A stretch of DNA of 43,692 nt from Candidatus Aenigmatarchaeota archaeon (lineage in GTDB: Archaea; Aenigmatarchaeota; Aenigmatarchaeia; GW2011-AR5; JACRMX01): positions 1-43,692 of the forward strand of contig JAGVVW010000001.1 of NCBI GenBank assembly GCA_018304635.1, written 5' to 3'. Below are positions 15,409-23,938 of this stretch, piece after piece. Both the position numbers and the translations under genes were made by a program. The number at the start of each line of letters is the position of its first letter. The first letter of the stretch is position 1. Under the pieces are notes generated by a model that was not told the DNA's origin, searched no databases, and worked only from the letters and a program-made list of their open reading frames with translations.

Positions 15409-18045
15409 ATGCTTAATGACAAAGAATTGAAGATTAAATACAAAAAAATCTTCTCTGATAAATATGCAGAATATTACCCTATAAAAATTCTGAAAAATTT
15501 AGGTATGGTCAGAAATCAATGTTCTAAATGCGGAAAATTTTTCTGGAATGTTAATGCCAAAAGAAAAATTTGCGGAGACTCAAATTGTGAAGGCGGGTAT
15601 TCTTTCATAGGCAATAGCCCTGCTAAGGTTAAAATGGATTATATTGACTCATGGATGAAATTTTCATCTCATATGAAGTCTTTGGGTTATACGCCAATTA
15701 AAAGATATCCTGTTGCTGCACGATGGAGAGATGATGTATTTTTTGTTCAGGCTTCTATTGACGATTTTATACCGTATGTTATAAATGGTACTGTTGAACC
15801 ACCAGCTAATCCTTTAGTAGTACCACAACTATGTTTGAGATTCAATGATATTGAAAATGTCGGTGTCACAGGCTCGCATAATGTCTTATTTACAATGATA
15901 GGCCAACATCAATTCAGAAAAAAGAATGAATACAGGATAGATGAATATATAGAACACCTATTATCATGGTTTATAAAAGGCATGAAACTCCCGATTGATG
16001 AATTGACAATACATGAAGATGCATGGGCTGGATCTGGTAATTTCGGGCCGTGTATGGAGTTTTTTTCCCGTGGACTAGAAATTGCGAATCAGGTTTATAT
16101 GCAATTTGAACAAACCGAAACAGGCTACAAAGATCTTGGATTGAAGGTTCTTGATATGGGAATGGGTCAGGAAAGATTAGCATGGTTTACAGGCAATAAA
16201 CTGACTGCATATGAATCGAGTTTCCCGATAGTCTGTAAAAAACTAAAAAACCAGGCTGGAATTGATGTAAAAGATTTTTCAAAGTTCATGCCGTATGCTG
16301 GAATGCTGAATATAGATGAAACTCCTGACGTTAACATTGAATGGGAAAAAATATCTGCTAAAATAGGGATAGATAAAAATGTCCTGAAAAATGAGCTAGT
16401 ACCACTAATGGCAATTTATGCAATAGCTGAGCATACACGTGCTTTGCTGGTTGCTATAACTGATGGTGTTTTGCCAAGCAATGTCGGCGGTGGATATAAC
16501 TTAAGAGTTATATTCAGAAGAGCACTGGGCTTTAATGAAAAATATAAATTCAATTTTGATTTTAAGGAAATAGCGAAATTGCATGCTGGGTATTTAATGC
16601 CGATTTTCCCTGAATTAAAAAACGGACTGGAAAGCTTCAATAAAATACTTGATATTGAAACTGACAGATTTTCAGAAAATAAAAAACGTGGTGCAACAAT
16701 TATTAAAAAATTAGAAGGCAAAAAAATCACTCCAGACAAGCTTACGGAACTTTATGAATCACATGGAATTACTCCTGAAACTTTACAGACAATGATAAAA
16801 ACCAAAATAAAAATTCCTGAAGATTTTTATTCCAATATTTCAACGAAGCATCTTAGAAAAAAACATAAATCCGAAGTTAGTGTAGGCAACATAAAAGATA
16901 CAGAGATTTTATACTATGATGATGTATCAGAGTTTTCTGCCACTGTCCTGAAGGTTATGAACGATATTGTTATTCTTGACAAATCCGGATTTTATCCGAC
17001 GTCAGGCGGACAGGAACATGATACAGGAACATTGAATAAAAATCTGGTATATAAAGTTGAGAAATCTGGGAATGTTGTGATTCACTATGTTTCAGATGCT
17101 GAAAAAATATTCAGAAAATGCATTAAGGTTAATGGAAAAATTGATATGGAAAGAAGGCATCAGTTGGCTATACATCATACAACAGCTCATCTGATAAATT
17201 CAGCTGCGAGAAAAATTTTAGGCCCTCATGTTTATCAGGCTGGAGCACATAAAGACGTAGAAAGAGCTCATCTGGATATAACGCATTATCAGGGGCTGAC
17301 AGAGGACCTTATCATGAAAATAGAAAATGAAGCAAATGCTATAGCTAGAAAAAACATTAAGGTTGAAAAATTTCTCATGAAAAGATCTGAAGCTGAGAAA
17401 ATTTTTGGTATGAATATATATCAAGGCGGAGCTATTCCGGGAAATAATCTTCGCATTATCAGGATAGGTGGTTATGATGTAGAAGCCTGCAGCGGCATTC
17501 ATGTGGATGAAACCAAAGCTGTTGGCAAAATTTACATTACATCAACTGAAAGAATACAGGATGGGATTGTAAGAATAAATTATGTTTCAGGCAAAACTGG
17601 ATTGCAATATATTGAAAAACAAAGACAGGTATTAGAAGAATGTTCAGATATACTCAGCATCAGCATGAATAAGGTTTTTGATTCGTCCCTAAAATTATAC
17701 GAAAAATGGAAAAAAATTAAGAAGGAAATGAAACATGAAATAAAACAAATGCCAGTAACTACTGGAAAAAGAATTGTACAGGATGTTGGTATTGCCAGTT
17801 TCAATCAGCTAAAGGAAATCGCCAGGAATTCGGGCAAAGAATTTATTATCCTGTTTGGACACGAAAATGATAAAATAAATATTTTCGCTGCTTCAAGCTG
17901 TGAACTGGATGCAGGGAAAATTTTAAAGGAAATGTGTGAAATTATGAATGGGAAAGGCGGGGGAACAAAAATAGTTGCACAGGGATTCGGAAAAAATAAT
18001 CTAAATAAAGCCATGGAAAAAGCGAAATTAATGATGAAGAATTAA
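15409..18045 (+). CDS. alaS: Alanyl-tRNA synthetase, archaeal type
   Basis: An 878-aa archaeal AlaRS, which charges tRNA-Ala. It begins with the archaeal-specific zinc-binding segment CSKCGKFFWNVNAKRKICGDSNCEGGYSFIG; the class II aminoacylation core covers about residues 50-450; the editing domain has HHTTAH (about 589-594) and CSGIH (about 694-698), the four zinc ligands that clear mischarged Ser/Gly; the C-terminal DHHA1-like domain ends GKGGGTKIVAQGFGKN. The ORF track starts at 15373, but ATG 15409 (MLNDKELKIKYKKIF) matches the family start, and the TTTTAAAG box at 15364-15371 would place transcription start between the two. Confidence 0.97.
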   Translation: MLNDKELKIKYKKIFSDKYAEYYPIKILKNLGMVRNQCSKCGKFFWNVNAKRKICGDSNCEGGYSFIGNSPAKVKMDYIDSWMKFSSHMKSLGYTPIKRYPVAARWRDDVFFVQASIDDFIPYVINGTVEPPANPLVVPQLCLRFNDIENVGVTGSHNVLFTMIGQHQFRKKNEYRIDEYIEHLLSWFIKGMKLPIDELTIHEDAWAGSGNFGPCMEFFSRGLEIANQVYMQFEQTETGYKDLGLKVLDMGMGQERLAWFTGNKLTAYESSFPIVCKKLKNQAGIDVKDFSKFMPYAGMLNIDETPDVNIEWEKISAKIGIDKNVLKNELVPLMAIYAIAEHTRALLVAITDGVLPSNVGGGYNLRVIFRRALGFNEKYKFNFDFKEIAKLHAGYLMPIFPELKNGLESFNKILDIETDRFSENKKRGATIIKKLEGKKITPDKLTELYESHGITPETLQTMIKTKIKIPEDFYSNISTKHLRKKHKSEVSVGNIKDTEILYYDDVSEFSATVLKVMNDIVILDKSGFYPTSGGQEHDTGTLNKNLVYKVEKSGNVVIHYVSDAEKIFRKCIKVNGKIDMERRHQLAIHHTTAHLINSAARKILGPHVYQAGAHKDVERAHLDITHYQGLTEDLIMKIENEANAIARKNIKVEKFLMKRSEAEKIFGMNIYQGGAIPGNNLRIIRIGGYDVEACSGIHVDETKAVGKIYITSTERIQDGIVRINYVSGKTGLQYIEKQRQVLEECSDILSISMNKVFDSSLKLYEKWKKIKKEMKHEIKQMPVTTGKRIVQDVGIASFNQLKEIARNSGKEFIILFGHENDKINIFAASSCELDAGKILKEMCEIMNGKGGGTKIVAQGFGKNNLNKAMEKAKLMMKN

Positions 18046-18133
18046 TTACAGAAACGGTAAATTTTATAGGGGGAAGTGGTGGATAAAAAATTTTCAGACT
18101 TTCCATCCAAAATTGAATTTTATGGTGATAACT

Positions 18134-18265
18134 ATGCTAAATGCGGATGATAAAATCCGGGATGAACTAAGAAAAACAGCTAAATTATTCAGTGTTCCTG
18201 TTGATCAGCTACCGTCAACTATCAGACGATTCCGAAAAGAGGTTGAATCCTATGAAAAGAAGTGA
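18134..18265 (+). CDS. 43-aa charged protein between alaS and a membrane protein gene
   Basis: A short ORF below the track cut-off, starting MLNADDKIRDELRKTAKLF, with SVPVDQLPSTIRRFRKEVES in its second half. It has GGTGATAACT just before the ATG, and its 3' end overlaps the next gene's start by 14 nt, as in the other coupled gene pairs here. Predicted as two helices. Function unknown. Confidence 0.45.
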   Translation: MLNADDKIRDELRKTAKLFSVPVDQLPSTIRRFRKEVESYEKK

Positions 18266-18764
18266 AAAAAATAAACTAATGGTTCTGCTGATGATATTTA
18301 TTTTATTTGGCTCGACAATTGCTTTTAGCGCTATAGGTTATTTCAATGAAAAACCCGAACAAAGTAAACCGCTGGAAATAAAATATTCAACCGATGGGCT
18401 ACTTTCGGAAGACGAGAAAAATCTATATCTTCAGCGGGGATTTACAGTATCTGAGCTGCATTACGATGGAATGTGCTGCGATGACCTGATATTTTTTATA
18501 GAAAATGATGATACTATGAAAGCTCAGGGACAAAGGCAGATAATTCTGCAGAAAATCATTAAATCAAATTCAACGAAGACATTTTTAATTGTGGAAAGTG
18601 TATATGGCTATGTGGAAAAAAATGTTTCGTCAATACGGGATATATTCCATACTTACTGCAAAGTTTTAGTTATGCCACCAAATGAGTGTGGAGTTCCTGA
18701 AATAAACTGGACTGGAAATACAGCTGATAATAAGATAGTGGAAAATATGAGCAAATGGCAGTAA
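18252..18764 (+). CDS. Membrane-anchored protein of unknown function
   Basis: A 170-aa protein from ATG 18252, which is preceded by GAGGTTGA; the ORF track start at 18192 is upstream of any ribosome-binding signal. One N-terminal hydrophobic helix (about residues 9-28, LMVLLMIFILFGSTIAFSAI) and an extracytoplasmic domain of about 140 residues. Four cysteines (HYDGMCCDD, HTYCKVLVMPPNECG) could form disulfides outside the cell. No family recognised. It is coupled to the 43-aa gene and ends about 60 bp before the tRNA gene. Confidence 0.62.
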   Translation: MKRSEKNKLMVLLMIFILFGSTIAFSAIGYFNEKPEQSKPLEIKYSTDGLLSEDEKNLYLQRGFTVSELHYDGMCCDDLIFFIENDDTMKAQGQRQIILQKIIKSNSTKTFLIVESVYGYVEKNVSSIRDIFHTYCKVLVMPPNECGVPEINWTGNTADNKIVENMSKWQ

Positions 18765-18825
18765 TTTTGTCCGAAAATTAATGTTTCCTATTATATAATA
18801 GTTTCGATGATAATAACATATATAC

Positions 18826-18998
18826 AGCCCCGTAGTCTAGCTGCCCTTTTTCTTTTCAAACGAAAGACGCATCTTTGATGCGTCAGGTCGTTAAAGAAAA
18901 AGTGTAAGTTGCCCAAAAAGAAATTTTGGGTGTTGGAAAACGGTCAAGGATAACTGGCTCTGGACCAGTTGACCCAGGTTCGAATCCTGGCGGGGCTA
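18826..18998 (+). tRNA. tRNA-Gln (anticodon CTG) with 100-nt D-loop insertion
   Basis: Exon 1 AGCCCCG-TA-GTCTAG (18826-18840) and exon 2 from CGGTCAAGGAT (18941) form a complete tRNA: acceptor AGCCCCG/CGGGGCT, D-arm GTCT...GGAT, anticodon stem ACTGG/CCAGT around loop CTCTGGA (anticodon CTG), T-arm CCAGG-TTCGAAT-CCTGG and discriminator A (18998). The intervening 100 nt (about 18841-18940, uncertain by 1 nt) lies between the equivalents of D-loop positions 15 and 16, away from the usual anticodon-loop intron site. Confidence 0.9.
18841..18940 (+). other. Putative intron in the tRNA-Gln D-loop
   Basis: It contains a 10-bp stem CTTTTTCTTT/AAAGAAAAAG enclosing a dispersed-family hairpin (CGAAAGACGCATC-TTT-GATGCGTC, 18861-18884), then a second hairpin CCCAAAA/TTTTGGG near its 3' end. 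No canonical bulge-helix-bulge could be drawn at the inferred junctions, so the splice motif is relaxed, the boundaries differ by a few nucleotides, or the RNA is processed differently. Confidence 0.65.
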
Positions 18999-19027
18999 TT
19001 TCTACCCTTTTTCTTTTAGCATGGATT

Positions 19028-19255
19028 TTATTTCATCGAATTAATTCCCTTCTGCGTTATTGCATAGGACGAAGCTCCAACACCTGACAACGGCACAATG
19101 TATGACATTTCAACGAGGTTTGACAACACAGTATCCACTGAATTTATTTTTTTCCCGTTAGCTTCAAGCAAACTTCTTGTTTCAGATTTGGTCATGATGT
19201 GCCTTTTTGAAAGTTCTGTCATTACTATATTTTCAATTTCAGTAAGAGCTGCCAT
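19028..19255 (-). CDS. Small winged-helix protein
   Basis: A 75-aa protein that is a single winged-helix domain: IENIVMTELSKRHIMTKSETRSLLEANGKKINSVDTVLSNLVEMSYIVPL, followed by a wing strand and KGINSMK. Such minimal domains act as DNA-binding regulators. It is monocistronic, convergent with the tRNA gene, and divergent from the 19386 gene with about 130 bp of AT-rich promoter sequence between. Confidence 0.68.
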   Translation of the reverse strand: MAALTEIENIVMTELSKRHIMTKSETRSLLEANGKKINSVDTVLSNLVEMSYIVPLSGVGASSYAITQKGINSMK

Positions 19256-19385
19256 TTCTTATCACCAATAATTTATATTGCGTTTATTCTTTTTATATTT
19301 AGATTTTAAGGGCTGATTTAAGATTTAAAAAGATTCTATATTTAATTATATTTAATGTCTTTGAGTATATTTGGGAGGTTTTGAA

Positions 19386-19835
19386 ATGCCAGTATTAGGT
19401 ATTCTATTGAATGAAATTGAAGGGAAAAACAACAACAAACAGGCTGAAGGTATGAACATAAATGTAAATACTACGCCGAAAATAGAGCGAATTAAAAAAA
19501 GCGAAATTGATCCTAACATCAAAGATGTTTTATCCGTTGAATTTTCATTTGCTACGAACTATAGCCCTGATATCGGGGAAATAAATATGAAAGGCGAGGT
19601 TCTTTACAAGGCAAAAAATGCTGATAAGATCGTGAAAAATTGGGATGATACAGGCAAAGCTGATGACGACATGATAATTGAAATTCTGAATGCAATTCTG
19701 AGAAAATGCGTAACAGAAGCGGTTTCGCTTTCAAATCAGATGCGTTTGCCGCCGCCAATAAGGTTTCCAATGGTGAAAAAACAGGATCAAAGCGGAAAAA
19801 AGGTAAAAGATGGTGTTGAAGATTATGCAGGCTGA
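19386..19835 (+). CDS. Conserved-looking archaeal protein, unknown function
   Basis: A 149-aa protein from ATG 19386, which has GGGAGG 8 nt upstream; the ORF-track start (19371) precedes the ribosome-binding site. The middle (DVLSVEFSFATNYSPDIGEINMKGEVLYKAKNADKIVKNW) is a run of beta strands and the C-terminal half has a helix (MIIEILNAILRKCVTEAVSLSNQMRLPPPIRFPMV). This resembles a widespread archaeal family of SecB-like size and layout, but I cannot confirm that. It lies about 100 bp ahead of the paralogue-HerA cluster. Confidence 0.62.
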   Translation: MPVLGILLNEIEGKNNNKQAEGMNINVNTTPKIERIKKSEIDPNIKDVLSVEFSFATNYSPDIGEINMKGEVLYKAKNADKIVKNWDDTGKADDDMIIEILNAILRKCVTEAVSLSNQMRLPPPIRFPMVKKQDQSGKKVKDGVEDYAG

Positions 19836-19937
19836 TGAGCCTTCATATAAAAAGGAAATAGGGTAAACAACTTGACACATTTTGATGAAGTCAAAAACAA
19901 AATTTAAATACTTTTCTGTTGTAATTAGAAGTTGGCG

Positions 19938-20162
19938 ATGTATATGCGTTATCATGATCTGGATAGGGATTTGATTAAAGAAATGAGAGGTGCTGCGCCA
20001 AGATCTATACGTATAATTCAAGTGGTTGATGGTATTCGTCCGGATGTAGTACAGAATTATCTAAATAAACACGTTGGTTGTGGTAGTGCAGAATATTATG
20101 AAGTTGAAGCGACAAGAACACGAGATGGTTGTGTTATAATAAAAAAAATATGGCTTGATTGA
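19938..20162 (+). CDS. Small protein, tandem paralogue 1 upstream of HerA-like ATPase
   Basis: A 74-aa protein starting MYMRYHDLDRDLIKEMRG; a second ATG at 19944 is equally possible. A TTTAAATA box about 30 nt upstream suggests a leaderless mRNA. It shares length and a pattern (acidic YxDLDxDLxxxMR, then Pxx(I/V)xxx(I/L/V)...G, then a beta-rich end) with the next gene, so the two look like diverged duplicates. Function unknown; the context suggests a role with the ATPase. Confidence 0.6.
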   Translation: MYMRYHDLDRDLIKEMRGAAPRSIRIIQVVDGIRPDVVQNYLNKHVGCGSAEYYEVEATRTRDGCVIIKKIWLD

Positions 20163-20183
20163 ATAATTTTGGAGAGACTATGT

Positions 20184-20396
20184 ATGTTATATGTAAGTGA
20201 CTTTGATGACATGGCTTCTTTGATGAGGGATAAAAAACCAGGAAATGTTGTGACGTTAAGATTATATGAAGGAAATACTATGCCGCCTGATAGTGGAGTT
20301 ATAGCTGCTGGTCTTGAATTTTATGGTGTAAGTGCTCATGTCAAAATATATCCTGACAGAAATCCCGTTGAATTGGAGATCACAAAACAGGAATAA
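20184..20396 (+). CDS. Small protein, tandem paralogue 2 upstream of HerA-like ATPase
   Basis: A 70-aa protein starting MLYVSDFDDMASLMRDKKPG and containing GVSAHVKIYPDRNPVELEI. ATG 20184 is preferred because GGAGAG lies 8 nt upstream. The shared layout with the preceding gene (DFDDxxxxMRxxxPxxVxxLxxxxG) supports tandem duplication. The HerA-like gene starts 24 bp later on the same strand. Confidence 0.6.
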   Translation: MLYVSDFDDMASLMRDKKPGNVVTLRLYEGNTMPPDSGVIAAGLEFYGVSAHVKIYPDRNPVELEITKQE

Positions 20397-20420
20397 ATTG
20401 TTTTCTGATAAGAATTAATC

Positions 20421-21839
20421 ATGCCTGTGTCTGTTTATCTTGGCGAATCCAATGAAGGAAGTGTTTCATGGATTCCAAAAAATGAAAAAAACCCACACTT
20501 ACTGGTTGTTGGCACAAGTGGCTCAGGAAAAACCGTAACACTACGCTCGCTTGTTTATGAGCTTGGAAAATCTGGAATACCGAGCCTTATTGTGGATTTC
20601 CATAATGACTTTGATGACCTGGCTGAAAGCATTCTGGATTTTAAAAATATTACAATAAATCCACTTGACTTTTCCGGCGGTGAAACTGCTGAAACATCAA
20701 TGTATAAAGTTTCCAGCATTTTAAGCAAAATATTCAGATTAGGTGTGCAGCAGGAAGGTGTGCTGCAGGATGCTATAATTGAAAGTTACGGAAAATATGG
20801 AATCGGGCTTAAGGATACAATGCATGATGGCGCTATACCTGATTTTAATACAGTACGACGGGCATTGGAAGAGAAAATCGATGTTTTGCGTGAGGAAAGG
20901 CGTGCGACTGTTACAGTTGAAACATTGATGGTCAGGCTTAGGCCGCTGTTTGACACGGGTTTCTTTTCCCAGAAGGAAACGAAAAAATTTGATGAAATTT
21001 TCATGAAAACAACTGTTTTAAAGCTTCGCGACCTGCCGACAGACGAGGTAAAATATACTGTTGCTGAATTTTTTCTGAACAAATTAAAATATGCCCTTTA
21101 TAAAAAGGGAAAGACAGATGAGCTCCGGTTATACTGCATAGTTGACGAGGCTCATAGGCTTATAGATGAGAGAAGCCCGCTAAATGACTTATTGAGAGAA
21201 TCGAGAAAATATGGAACAGGCGTGATAATGTCTTCTCAGCGCCCGGGTGATTTCAGTGAAACTGTTCTTGCAAACATTGGCGCATTTATTGCATTTCAAT
21301 GCAGGCTTGACAAAGACTCTAAATTTGTTTCAAAACAGATGAAAATAGATTTTGAATCTGTACAAAATTTAACTGAAACAGGAACTGCATATATAGATTT
21401 TTCTTCCAGTGATCGCAGTTTAAAAGTCAAGGTAAAAGATTACGACAGCAGAACAAGCGGGAAAAAACAAATAAAAAATATGAGAATTGAAGATACTGCC
21501 AAAACCAGTAGTGATGAGATCAAGATATATCCTGAGAAGAAATATCAAACAGTTAAATCTATCCCAAATAAAAAATCCAAAACCTCTGAATCGTTGCATG
21601 AGAATCCTGAAAACTACAGCGCTAAGATAATAACACATGAAAAAACACGAACACCGTTACATTGGTTTTTTGATGGGATTAAAAAATCATGGGATGACCT
21701 GGGGCTGATATTATCATCAAAAATCTGGCGCGCTATGCTAATAGCTGCGATCGTAGCTCTTGGGTTCTTTGCATTCAATTGGTTTTCAATTCTTGCGATA
21801 ATTATATTTTTTATGGTTTTAGGATTTCGAAAAGTATAA
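20421..21839 (+). CDS. HerA/DUF87-type ATPase with C-terminal membrane anchor
   Basis: A 472-aa P-loop ATPase of the HerA-FtsK clade. Walker A GTSGSGKT at 31-38, Walker B LYCIVDEAH near 240, and the downstream ESRKYGTGVIMSSQRPGDFSETVLANIGAFIAFQ segment with sensor and arginine-finger-like residues. HerA proteins are hexameric DNA translocases, soluble and working with NurA; here instead the last 40 residues form two hydrophobic helices (MLIAAIVALGFFAFNW, ILAIIIFFMVLGF), implying membrane attachment, and no NurA gene is near. Between core and anchor lies a polar linker of about 80 residues. This suggests DNA pumping at the membrane, e.g. segregation or conjugation-like transfer. Confidence 0.82.
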   Translation: MPVSVYLGESNEGSVSWIPKNEKNPHLLVVGTSGSGKTVTLRSLVYELGKSGIPSLIVDFHNDFDDLAESILDFKNITINPLDFSGGETAETSMYKVSSILSKIFRLGVQQEGVLQDAIIESYGKYGIGLKDTMHDGAIPDFNTVRRALEEKIDVLREERRATVTVETLMVRLRPLFDTGFFSQKETKKFDEIFMKTTVLKLRDLPTDEVKYTVAEFFLNKLKYALYKKGKTDELRLYCIVDEAHRLIDERSPLNDLLRESRKYGTGVIMSSQRPGDFSETVLANIGAFIAFQCRLDKDSKFVSKQMKIDFESVQNLTETGTAYIDFSSSDRSLKVKVKDYDSRTSGKKQIKNMRIEDTAKTSSDEIKIYPEKKYQTVKSIPNKKSKTSESLHENPENYSAKIITHEKTRTPLHWFFDGIKKSWDDLGLILSSKIWRAMLIAAIVALGFFAFNWFSILAIIIFFMVLGFRKV

Positions 21840-21926
21840 GGACAGGTCGTAATTCCAAAGGCTTTTAGAAAAGCCACGGGTATATCTCCGGGTTCAAGAG
21901 TATTTCTAGAACTGAAGGATTATTAA
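21840..21926 (+). pseudogene. AbrB/SpoVT-type antitoxin relic
   Basis: Directly after the HerA-like stop, in the same frame, 28 codons read GQVVIPKAFRK followed by ISPGSRVFLELKDY, the core of an AbrB-type swapped-hairpin DNA-binding domain (usual form (K)GQ(V/I)(V/T)IPKxxRxxLGIxPGDxVxxxxxD). There is no start codon and the first strand is missing, so this is a truncated remnant, or an expressed fusion by stop readthrough (unlikely). Confidence 0.65.
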
Positions 21927-22031
21927 ATTTTAATTGTCATGCAATTAAAGAAAAAAATTCAAAAAACTTTAAATGAAGTTTGTGGATATTAATGTTTCAG
22001 AATTTTTAATTTCGTAAATATATCATGTGCT

Positions 22032-22994
22032 TTAGCGTGGTGTATTTGATTTTTTTCCCCAGTCAATACCAACTGATTCGTTTTTGATATAAGCGTATGC
22101 TTCAAGTGCTGCTTTCGCACCTTCTCCCGCAGCAATGATTGTCTGCTTATACGGAATAATAGTAGCATCGCCTGCAGCAAATATACCGGGCCTGGATGTA
22201 TGGCAATTAAAATCTATGATAATTTCATTTTTCTCATTTACTTCCACCAGTTTGTTCAGAAAATCCACATTAACTTCATATCCGATTTCAGAGAAAACTC
22301 CATCAACTTTTAGCTCTCTCCGTTCTCCTGTTTCACTGTTTTCTACAATCAGTGTGTGGAGGAATTCACTGCCTTTGATTTCAACAGGAATTGTGTCAAA
22401 TAGAATTTCTATATTCTTCATTTTCTTTATTTTTTCAGCTGTTATTTCATCTCCGCGAAATTCATCTCTGCGATGAATAAGATAAACTTTCTTTGATATT
22501 GAAGCCATGTATACTGCTGATTCAAGTGCGGAATTTCCACCACCGATTATTGCTGTTATTTTCCCGGAATACATTGGCGCATCGCATGTAACACAAACAG
22601 ACAAACCTTTTCCCAGATATTCGTTCTCACCGGGAATTCCAAGACTTCTCGGAATTTTTCCGAATGCAAGTATAACTGTTTTTGATGAATATTCAGAGCC
22701 GTCGGAAAATTTTGCTGTAAAATTTTTATTTTTCTTCTCCAGATTTGATACCTTTTTTCCCAGCACAAAATCTGCTCCGAATTTTGCGGCCTGCTTATAT
22801 ATTTTTTCTACTAATTTATTTCCATTGACCGATTCCATTCCGGGATAATTTTCCATATATGATGTCCTTGCAGTCTGCCCTCCCAAATCCATACTGACAA
22901 TTAAAGTTGAAAGCTTCTTTCTGCACGTATATATTGCAGCTGTCAGTCCAGCAGGACCTGCTCCGATTATTAAAACGTCATAAATTTTTGCCAT
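22032..22994 (-). CDS. trxB: Thioredoxin reductase
   Basis: A 320-aa low-molecular-weight thioredoxin reductase (FAD/NAD(P)H flavoenzyme). FAD-binding GAGPAGLTAAIY at 11-22; redox-active C134VTC137 in the family context (LSVCVTCDAPMY); NAD(P)-binding GGGNSALESAVYMA with RRDEFR; C-terminal FAD motif GIFAAGDATIIPYKQTIIAAGEGAKAALEA. All catalytic parts present, full length. Single gene. It should supply reducing equivalents to thioredoxin- or glutaredoxin-like proteins; none is encoded in the window. Confidence 0.96.
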   Translation of the reverse strand: MAKIYDVLIIGAGPAGLTAAIYTCRKKLSTLIVSMDLGGQTARTSYMENYPGMESVNGNKLVEKIYKQAAKFGADFVLGKKVSNLEKKNKNFTAKFSDGSEYSSKTVILAFGKIPRSLGIPGENEYLGKGLSVCVTCDAPMYSGKITAIIGGGNSALESAVYMASISKKVYLIHRRDEFRGDEITAEKIKKMKNIEILFDTIPVEIKGSEFLHTLIVENSETGERRELKVDGVFSEIGYEVNVDFLNKLVEVNEKNEIIIDFNCHTSRPGIFAAGDATIIPYKQTIIAAGEGAKAALEAYAYIKNESVGIDWGKKSNTPR

Positions 22995-23080
22995 ACAAAG
23001 AATAAGATTTTTCAGATTTAAAAAGAAATTGGTGGTGGAGAAGTGGAGTCAGGTTCATTTTATAAATGTTATTTTTTCTA

Positions 23081-23626
23081 TTATAATTTTCTTGGTTTTT
23101 CTTCATCAATCACGGGAATTTCAGGCTCATTTGGTTCTTCTGGCTCATCATCCGGACCAGCTGGTCTTCTCTGGGATCTGGCACTATCCAGCATTACTAA
23201 ATCGTCAAAATCTTTTGCTATTCTCCGTGTTTCGCGGATAAAACTCTTGAAAGATGATTCAACTTTGTCTAATAAACGATTTGTTGTATTGCCCCCGAGC
23301 ATGTATCCTTTAATGTAGTCATTTCCCTGTGACAATTTAACGAATTCAATCAATCCCAAAGTCCGCCATTTGCGTATTTCTTCATAAGTTTGAGACTGGC
23401 TAACTCCGAGTATACAAGCAATATTTTCAAGCGTAACAGGAACATTGTCTTTTTTGTATTTGATCAATTCCCGAAGAAGCTTTGAATGATCAGCTTTGCT
23501 CTGTTTTCTTTTCAAGCCCAATCTTTGGACAATAACGTGTGATAAATCCTCCAGATTAACTTCCTGCTTGTAATCAGGCGGATCAATCTGCAAAAAGACC
23601 ATGTCTGATAATTTTCGCTTTGGCAT
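23081..23626 (-). CDS. HTH-domain DNA-binding protein
   Basis: A 181-aa protein. A winged-HTH region occupies about residues 45-110 (SKLLRELIKYKKDNVPVTLENIACILGVSQSQTYEEIRKWRTLGLIEFVKL); a helical part follows and the tail is acidic and proline-rich (PAGPDDEPEEPNEPEIPVIDEE). It looks like an archaeal transcription regulator. ATG 23626 follows GGAGTG by 8 nt; the ORF-track GTG at 23635 overlaps that site. The downstream member of what looks like a two-gene unit with the small gene at 23648-23884. Confidence 0.65.
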   Translation of the reverse strand: MPKRKLSDMVFLQIDPPDYKQEVNLEDLSHVIVQRLGLKRKQSKADHSKLLRELIKYKKDNVPVTLENIACILGVSQSQTYEEIRKWRTLGLIEFVKLSQGNDYIKGYMLGGNTTNRLLDKVESSFKSFIRETRRIAKDFDDLVMLDSARSQRRPAGPDDEPEEPNEPEIPVIDEEKPRKL

Positions 23627-23647
23627 ATATGACACTCCATAAATTTA

Positions 23648-23884
23648 TTAAACATATTCCGGTGATGTGTTAATGGTTCTTGTTTCCATTCTTTCTGATC
23701 TTGATATTTCAATATCCGTTGGATAATGTGTTCCACAATAAAAATGCCCGTCTGGTGATTGTCTTATTGATAAATCACAATCATAACTACTTTTATGGCA
23801 CCTTGTTAGAAAAAATTCAGGTCTGCCAGTACTATCTCTGGTTGTTTGGTGTTTGCTTATAACATAAATATTTAGCATTGACAT
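23648..23884 (-). CDS. Small cysteine/histidine-bearing protein
   Basis: A 78-aa protein from ATG 23884 (MSMLNIYVISKHQTT); GGAGTG lies a few nt upstream, nearly the same leader as the downstream HTH gene (GGAGTG...TATATG). Residues RCHKSSYDCD and HFYCGTHYPTDIEIS supply three cysteines and several histidines, enough for one metal site, but the spacing is not a standard zinc ribbon. Function unknown. Confidence 0.5.
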   Translation of the reverse strand: MSMLNIYVISKHQTTRDSTGRPEFFLTRCHKSSYDCDLSIRQSPDGHFYCGTHYPTDIEISRSERMETRTINTSPEYV

Positions 23885-23938
23885 ATAAACCACTCCATCT
23901 TCGGTTGTAATTATTTATTCTTTCTGGATTTATAGTTT

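Noticed and set aside
19731-20021. 96-aa minus-strand hydrophobic ORF
   Set aside because: Antisense to the 19386 and 19938 genes; no ribosome-binding site.
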